DNA of 64,000 bases from Desulfuribacillus alkaliarsenatis (GTDB lineage: Bacteria; Bacillota; Bacilli; Desulfuribacillales; Desulfuribacillaceae), in NCBI RefSeq assembly GCF_001730225.1, contig NZ_MIJE01000011.1, positions 1 through 64,000 on the forward strand, given 5' to 3'. The translations under genes were made by a program, and so were the position numbers. Below are positions 59,855 through 64,000 of this stretch, one piece after another. Each line of letters opens with the position of its first letter. Positions within the stretch are counted from its first letter, which is position 1. Under the pieces are notes generated by a model. It ran no database searches. It saw only the letters and a program-made list of their open reading frames with translations, and was not told the DNA's origin.

Positions 59855-61297
59855 ATGATAAAGAATAAAGTAGTAGCTACGTTAATCTCTTTCATAATAA
59901 TCATGGTTGTAGTGGCGCAACCAGTACTAAGTACAGAAGCTAGTGAAAGTGAACATGGCAAAGTTCACATATATTTTGATGAGAATTATAATATTACTGG
60001 GCCGATTACAACCAATCCAGAATATATTCCATTGCAGCATATGCTACTCTTATTGGATGAATTGATACCTCTTGACAAAGATTTTACAATTAATAAAGAG
60101 AACCATTTCTCTAATGAACAAACAGCTATGTACCCTAACTTGTCTGGGGAAGGGAGACTTGTATTAAAAGGGGTGGCCCAAATCCCTGAGGGGAGCAATC
60201 AGCCCGAAATTTCGGGAACATTCTTTTATACAGCAGAAGTGAATGCAGAATTATATTCAGGCGGGCACAAAAGACATCAAATTACATTAGAAGGAGATTT
60301 CATCTTTGACATTAATCCCAATAATCAGAGGGCTATATTATACATTGGACCATCTATAACGAATAATCCAGCAATAGAAACACTCTACACATCAACTACT
60401 TCAGGCACTGGTAATTTTCTTCAAGTACATGAGGAAACAAAGGAAAATACTCGAGCATACATGGTATATTTTCAATACGCTGTCTTAGCAGAAGAGGATG
60501 AGCATATAACGGAAATAGAAGAAGAGATGATAGAAGAGGAGAGTAATGAGCTAATAAAGCGCGATATAGGTAGCATCAGGCAACCTCGGCCTGATCAATT
60601 TGGCCCCCTCGCAGGACAGAATATATTATCAGGGGTACAATTTGATGATTTGTATGGAGAAGTTATGGTTTGGGACACTGATGATTGGGAAGATTCTTTC
60701 TCTGCTGGATTGAACGCGGAGATCTATGTTCATTCAGTTATTGTAACTGGACCGAACAGTGGAGCTAGATTGTCATTGCGAGATGGAACAATTTTTGTAA
60801 TGGGCCCCAATTCTATGGTAACAGTTAGCGACGAAAGTGATGAAAATGGTAGGTTAGGTCTGCTGGTAGGGCACGTCATGATCAATGTCAGACAAATGCT
60901 TCGAGATGGTTCTATGGATATAGAAATGTCTGTGGCTGCTGCAGGAGCAAGGGGTACAATATTTGTTGTGGAAGAGACGGAAAATACATCCACGCTAAAG
61001 GTGCTGGAAGGAACAGTAGAATTTAAAACAATAAGGAATGAATCCTTTATATTAGAGTCTGGTCAGATGATAACTGCAACAGAGGAAGCAACAGGCAGTG
61101 TAGTAGGTTTTTCAATTGATGAGGAACTTAAGAACTGGCCGACTAAAACTGAAGAAGAAATTAGAGCAACCCTAATTGAAAAAGGAATTAACGTTGAAGT
61201 ACAGCAAGATAGTGAGAAAGGGATACCTATTGTTATAATTACTATACCAATTTTAGCAGTAGCTATAGCTGGTTACATTTTTTATACGAAGAAGTAA
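59855..61297 (+). CDS. FecR-domain protein, secreted and C-terminally membrane-anchored
   Basis: 480 residues. An N-terminal signal (about 1-28) precedes an unrecognised domain (about 30-215) and an acidic stretch (ITEIEEEMIEEESNEL). A FecR domain spans about 250-400, with VTGPNSGARLSLRDGTIFVM, then AAAGARGTIFVVEE and STLKVLEGTVEFK. The C-terminus has one membrane segment and a KK end. There is no sigma factor beside it, so classical FecI-FecR signalling is not supported; the FecR fold here faces outward. Confidence 0.8.
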   Translation: MIKNKVVATLISFIIIMVVVAQPVLSTEASESEHGKVHIYFDENYNITGPITTNPEYIPLQHMLLLLDELIPLDKDFTINKENHFSNEQTAMYPNLSGEGRLVLKGVAQIPEGSNQPEISGTFFYTAEVNAELYSGGHKRHQITLEGDFIFDINPNNQRAILYIGPSITNNPAIETLYTSTTSGTGNFLQVHEETKENTRAYMVYFQYAVLAEEDEHITEIEEEMIEEESNELIKRDIGSIRQPRPDQFGPLAGQNILSGVQFDDLYGEVMVWDTDDWEDSFSAGLNAEIYVHSVIVTGPNSGARLSLRDGTIFVMGPNSMVTVSDESDENGRLGLLVGHVMINVRQMLRDGSMDIEMSVAAAGARGTIFVVEETENTSTLKVLEGTVEFKTIRNESFILESGQMITATEEATGSVVGFSIDEELKNWPTKTEEEIRATLIEKGINVEVQQDSEKGIPIVIITIPILAVAIAGYIFYTKK

Positions 61298-61550
61298 CAT
61301 AACACAAAACTGAATTACTGAGAAAGGAATTATATTGCACTGTCATAAGACGGTGCTTTTATTTTTGATTAGACAATATTTTAGAAAGCCGATGAAGCGA
61401 ATGTATGCTAAAAGCAATTTTTTTAAGACCATTTACAGAGAGACTAGCCAGCAAGTAAAACTATTAAAGTCATTTATTAAAAATAACAAAATAAATTTAT
61501 TGACATTTTATGGGCGGGGTGTTATTCTACTGATGTGGAGTGTATAAAAA
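61298..61550. other. AT-rich intergenic region
   Basis: About 250 bp. It contains only a 70-codon open frame (61335-61547) with no family resemblance and a poor start. No promoter or repeat stood out. Confidence 0.4.
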
Positions 61551-61866
61551 ATGCACTATGTTAAAAATGACAGTTGTATTATTGGTGAAAAAGTCCACAC
61601 AGATGCTACTATAAATAAGTATAAATCCGAATTTTACAGCTATTGGAGCGGGTGGATTTAATGGCTATGTAGTTCACGGATTTATTGAAAAAGATTTGTA
61701 TGTCTTAGAAAGTATTGATGTTAATAATGCTACCTATGTTATTAGAGGAGATTGGGAAAACATCTCGAAGTTAACAAAGTCAGAAATACTTCAAAATAAT
61801 CTGCACGAAAAAAGAATAATCCACAATGCAGAATGGTATTCTGCGATTAAAAATCTTCTGAAGTAA
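61551..61866 (+). pseudogene. frameshifted gene remnant
   Basis: Two frames together read as one protein tail. The first runs from ATG 61551 to GEKVHTDATI. The second runs from 61621 (INPNFTAIGAGGFNGYVV) to the stop at 61866, ending in EWYSAIKNLLK. Between them the 10-nt stretch 61611-61620 (ATAAATAAGT) repeats the first six bases of what follows; removing it restores a single frame (...DATINPNFTAIG...). The original 5' end appears lost. Function not recognised. Confidence 0.65.
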
Positions 61867-61932
61867 ATTAATTGTCATGCATAGACACATGTCTTTGCAT
61901 GACAACCTATTATTGAATCGAGGTGAACCAGT

Positions 61933-62529
61933 TTGTATTTTAAATTAGGAGAACTGTCTACTATAACAACAGGGCTAGTTGTTAAAAGAAAGGAAGCCGC
62001 ACCAGGAGTAAATAACATAGCTTATAAATTAATTACCCTTAAAAGTATAAACTACGAAGGATACTTAGATACTGTAGCACTAGATAACTTCTATAGTATT
62101 GAAGAGATAGATGATAAATACCTTACTAAAGTTGGAGATGTAATAGTTAGGCTAAGTGACCCTTTCACAGCAATTACAATTAAAGATGGAGAAGATAACT
62201 TATTAGTATCATCACTTTTTGCGATTGTGAGAATCAAAGATAGTAATGTAACACCAGAATATTTGTCAGTGTATTTAAATAGTGAAATGTTGAAAAAGCA
62301 TTATGCAAAAGAGTCTAGCGGTTCAGCTGTCCAGATGATAAAGATGTCATCAATAAAAGAAGTTCAGATTAATGTACTTGATAGTAAGATGCAAAACGAA
62401 GTGGTCGTTTTAAATGATTTGATGTTACGTGAATCTAAACTTTTAAATGAATTAAAAGAACAAAAAAGCATGTATAATCGGCAACTAATAAGTGAAATTT
62501 TACAGGGGGTAGTCAAAAATGGAAATTAA
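61933..62529 (+). CDS. hsdS: type I restriction-modification specificity subunit HsdS, half-length
   Basis: A 198-residue specificity protein with a single target-recognition domain followed by one coiled-coil region (VVLNDLMLRESKLLNELKEQ). Classical HsdS has two such units in about 400 residues, so this one should act as a dimer and see a symmetric site, or is incomplete. The start is TTG 61933 after GAGGTG. It overlaps hsdM by 11 nt and precedes it, the reverse of the common M-S order. Confidence 0.8.
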   Translation: MYFKLGELSTITTGLVVKRKEAAPGVNNIAYKLITLKSINYEGYLDTVALDNFYSIEEIDDKYLTKVGDVIVRLSDPFTAITIKDGEDNLLVSSLFAIVRIKDSNVTPEYLSVYLNSEMLKKHYAKESSGSAVQMIKMSSIKEVQINVLDSKMQNEVVVLNDLMLRESKLLNELKEQKSMYNRQLISEILQGVVKNGN

Positions 62530-64000
62530 GAAATATACACAGCAAGAAGTAAATAGCACTTTATGGAGAGCTTGTGATACCTTTAGAGGAAAAATTGATT
62601 CATCAATATATAAAGATTACGTGTTGGTCATGCTCTTTATCAAATATGTTAGTGATATCTATAAAGAGCATAAGGAAGTACTTATGGAGAAATACGATAA
62701 TGATGTAGAAATGGTACAAAGACAAATGCGTTATGAGCGCTTTGTGCTTGACGAAATCTCAACCTTTGATTATATCTATAGCAAAAGGAACCAACCAGAA
62801 ATAGGAGAAATTATTAATAAATCATTAGCTCATGTGGAAGAGGAAAACAAAACTAAACTCAGAGGAGTATTTAAGAACATTGATTTTAACTCAGAATCGG
62901 TTCTTGGTAACACCAAAGAACGAAATTCAATGCTAAAGAATCTTCTGGAAGATTTCAAGAATCTCGATCTAAGACCTTCTAGACTCATTGAAGAAGACGT
63001 AATCGGCAACGCTTATGAATATATGATTGCAAACTTTGCTTCCGATGCAGGGAAGAAGGGCGGAGAATTTTTTACACCGTCAGAAGTATCTGAACTGCTA
63101 TCAAGACTAGTTAAACCAGAAGAAAATGATCGAATTTATGATCCCACATGTGGCTCAGGATCGTTATTGATTAAAGCATTTAATAAAATACCTTCTGGAA
63201 AAGCGCAAATATACGGGCAAGAAAGAAATGGGCAAACTCATTCCCTTGCTCGCATGAACATGTTCCTTCATAACATTGATGATGCGAAAATTGCCTGGGG
63301 AGATACACTGTCTAATCCATTACATCTGGAAAATGACAAGCTTATGAAGTTCCAAGTAGTGGTTGCAAATCCACCATTTTCTTTAGATAAATGGGCAATG
63401 GGCTTTGCAGGCGAAGGCAGTGATAAAGCATTTAAAATGGAAGAAAGTCTAGATCCGTATAAGAGGTTTGGTTTTGGCGTTCCCCCAATCTCTAAAGGCG
63501 ATTATGCATTTGTGCTGCATATGATTCACTCCTTAGCAGAAGGTGGGAGAATGGCAACAGTTCTACCACATGGGGTTCTGTTTAGAGGAGCAAGCGAAGG
63601 AAAGATTAGACAAAAGCTGATTGAGATGAATCTACTAGATGCAGTCATTGGGCTTCCGGCAAACTTGTTTTTTGGCACTGGTATACCAGCATGCGTTCTA
63701 GTATTTAAACAAAATAGAAGTAGAGATGATGTTATATTTATAGATGCTTCGAAAGAAGGCTTTTATGAAAAAGGCAAAAATCAGAATAAGCTACGCGAAG
63801 AAGATATTCAGAGAATTGTAGATGCTTATGATAACTATGAAACAGTAGATAAGTTTGCGTATGTAGCAACGAAAGAAGAAATTAAAGAAAATGATTACAA
63901 TCTTAACATCCCTCGCTATGTAGATACGTTTGAAGAAGAAGAAATGGTCGATATGGAAGCAGTAGCTGAGAATATAGCTAAGATTAAGTCGGAATTAGCT
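62519..64000 (+). CDS. hsdM: type I restriction-modification methyltransferase HsdM (partial)
   Basis: An adenine methyltransferase, 494 codons to the window end with no stop. An N-terminal HsdM domain (TLWRACDTFRGKID, YKDYVLVMLFIKYVSD) is followed by the N6-adenine MTase core. SAM motif I is DPTCGSGSLL at about 208 and catalytic motif IV NPPF is at 284-287. The last visible residues (EEEMVDMEAVAENIAKI) are near the normal C-terminus, so little is missing. hsdR is not in view. The ATG overlaps the end of hsdS. Confidence 0.95.
   Translation, partial: MEIKKYTQQEVNSTLWRACDTFRGKIDSSIYKDYVLVMLFIKYVSDIYKEHKEVLMEKYDNDVEMVQRQMRYERFVLDEISTFDYIYSKRNQPEIGEIINKSLAHVEEENKTKLRGVFKNIDFNSESVLGNTKERNSMLKNLLEDFKNLDLRPSRLIEEDVIGNAYEYMIANFASDAGKKGGEFFTPSEVSELLSRLVKPEENDRIYDPTCGSGSLLIKAFNKIPSGKAQIYGQERNGQTHSLARMNMFLHNIDDAKIAWGDTLSNPLHLENDKLMKFQVVVANPPFSLDKWAMGFAGEGSDKAFKMEESLDPYKRFGFGVPPISKGDYAFVLHMIHSLAEGGRMATVLPHGVLFRGASEGKIRQKLIEMNLLDAVIGLPANLFFGTGIPACVLVFKQNRSRDDVIFIDASKEGFYEKGKNQNKLREEDIQRIVDAYDNYETVDKFAYVATKEEIKENDYNLNIPRYVDTFEEEEMVDMEAVAENIAKIKSELA

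Noticed and set aside
60203-60216. Perfect 14-bp palindrome CCCGAAATTTCGGG inside the FecR-domain gene
   Set aside because: Considered as a Noc or other protein-binding site, but it does not match the Noc consensus (ATTTCCCGGGAAAT) and is single.
61335-61547. 70-codon open frame between the FecR gene and the pseudogene
   Set aside because: TTG start, poor RBS, low-complexity residues and no family match; it is in frame with the remnant after a stop, so it may be chance or older debris.

Overview
This window is the replication-origin region of a low-GC, spore-forming Firmicute, most likely of class Bacilli. The gene order rpmH-oriC-dnaA-dnaN-yaaA-recF-remB-gyrB-gyrA-rRNA on one arm and rnpA-yidD-yidC-khpB-mnmE-mnmG-rsmG-noc-parA-parB on the other is the conserved Bacillus-type ori arrangement. 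The spore protein YyaC, Noc, WalRKHIJ, GdpP, a LutABC operon and an LTA synthase all fit. The nickel-pincer genes larEBC and an AblB-like acetyltransferase recall anaerobic or alkaliphilic Bacilli; the genus cannot be fixed from sequence reading alone.

Layout. 1-178 is the 5' end of a 16S rRNA gene read leftward, with its leader and promoter to about 465. From 531 to 11604 everything reads leftward (HD-GYP phosphodiesterase, AblB-like acetyltransferase, gyrA, gyrB, remB, recF, yaaA, dnaN, dnaA). The origin lies between dnaA and rpmH (about 11605-12060), with a second small DnaA-box cluster between dnaA and dnaN. From 12145 most genes read rightward, so both arms are co-directional with replication. 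The exceptions are larEBC, yyaC, a 72-codon ORF, the LTA synthase and one uspA. The right arm holds RNA modification and chromosome segregation (to 21.3 kb, two parS sites inside parB), a cysteine-desulfurase-like gene and membrane proteins (21.4-24 kb), larEBC (24.1-27 kb), an M23 peptidase-bactofilin pair (28.8-30.1 kb), and small conserved DUF genes (31-32 kb). Then come ychF and rpsF-ssb-rpsR with an S6:S18-type leader, gdpP-rplI-dnaB, purA behind a PurR-type operator, tRNA-Lys and tRNA-Asp, the walRKHIJ cluster with htrA (42.5-50.5 kb), ltaS, rlmH and lutABC (53.3-56.2 kb).

The last 8 kb is more accessory. A SulP anion transporter is flanked by two universal stress proteins. A lipoprotein gene is paired with a membrane-anchored FecR-domain protein of unknown role. 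A frameshifted gene remnant and a type I restriction-modification locus follow, with a half-length HsdS preceding HsdM, which is cut by the window end.

Together the genes cover replication initiation and segregation, translation and tRNA modification, cell-envelope homeostasis (WalRK, HtrA, LtaS, YidC, M23/bactofilin), c-di-AMP turnover (GdpP) and lactate metabolism (LutABC oxidation; LarEBC cofactor synthesis without LarA in view). UUG starts are unusually frequent: at least ten genes here appear to use them, each behind a good ribosome binding site. No insertion sequence, prophage or CRISPR array was seen.
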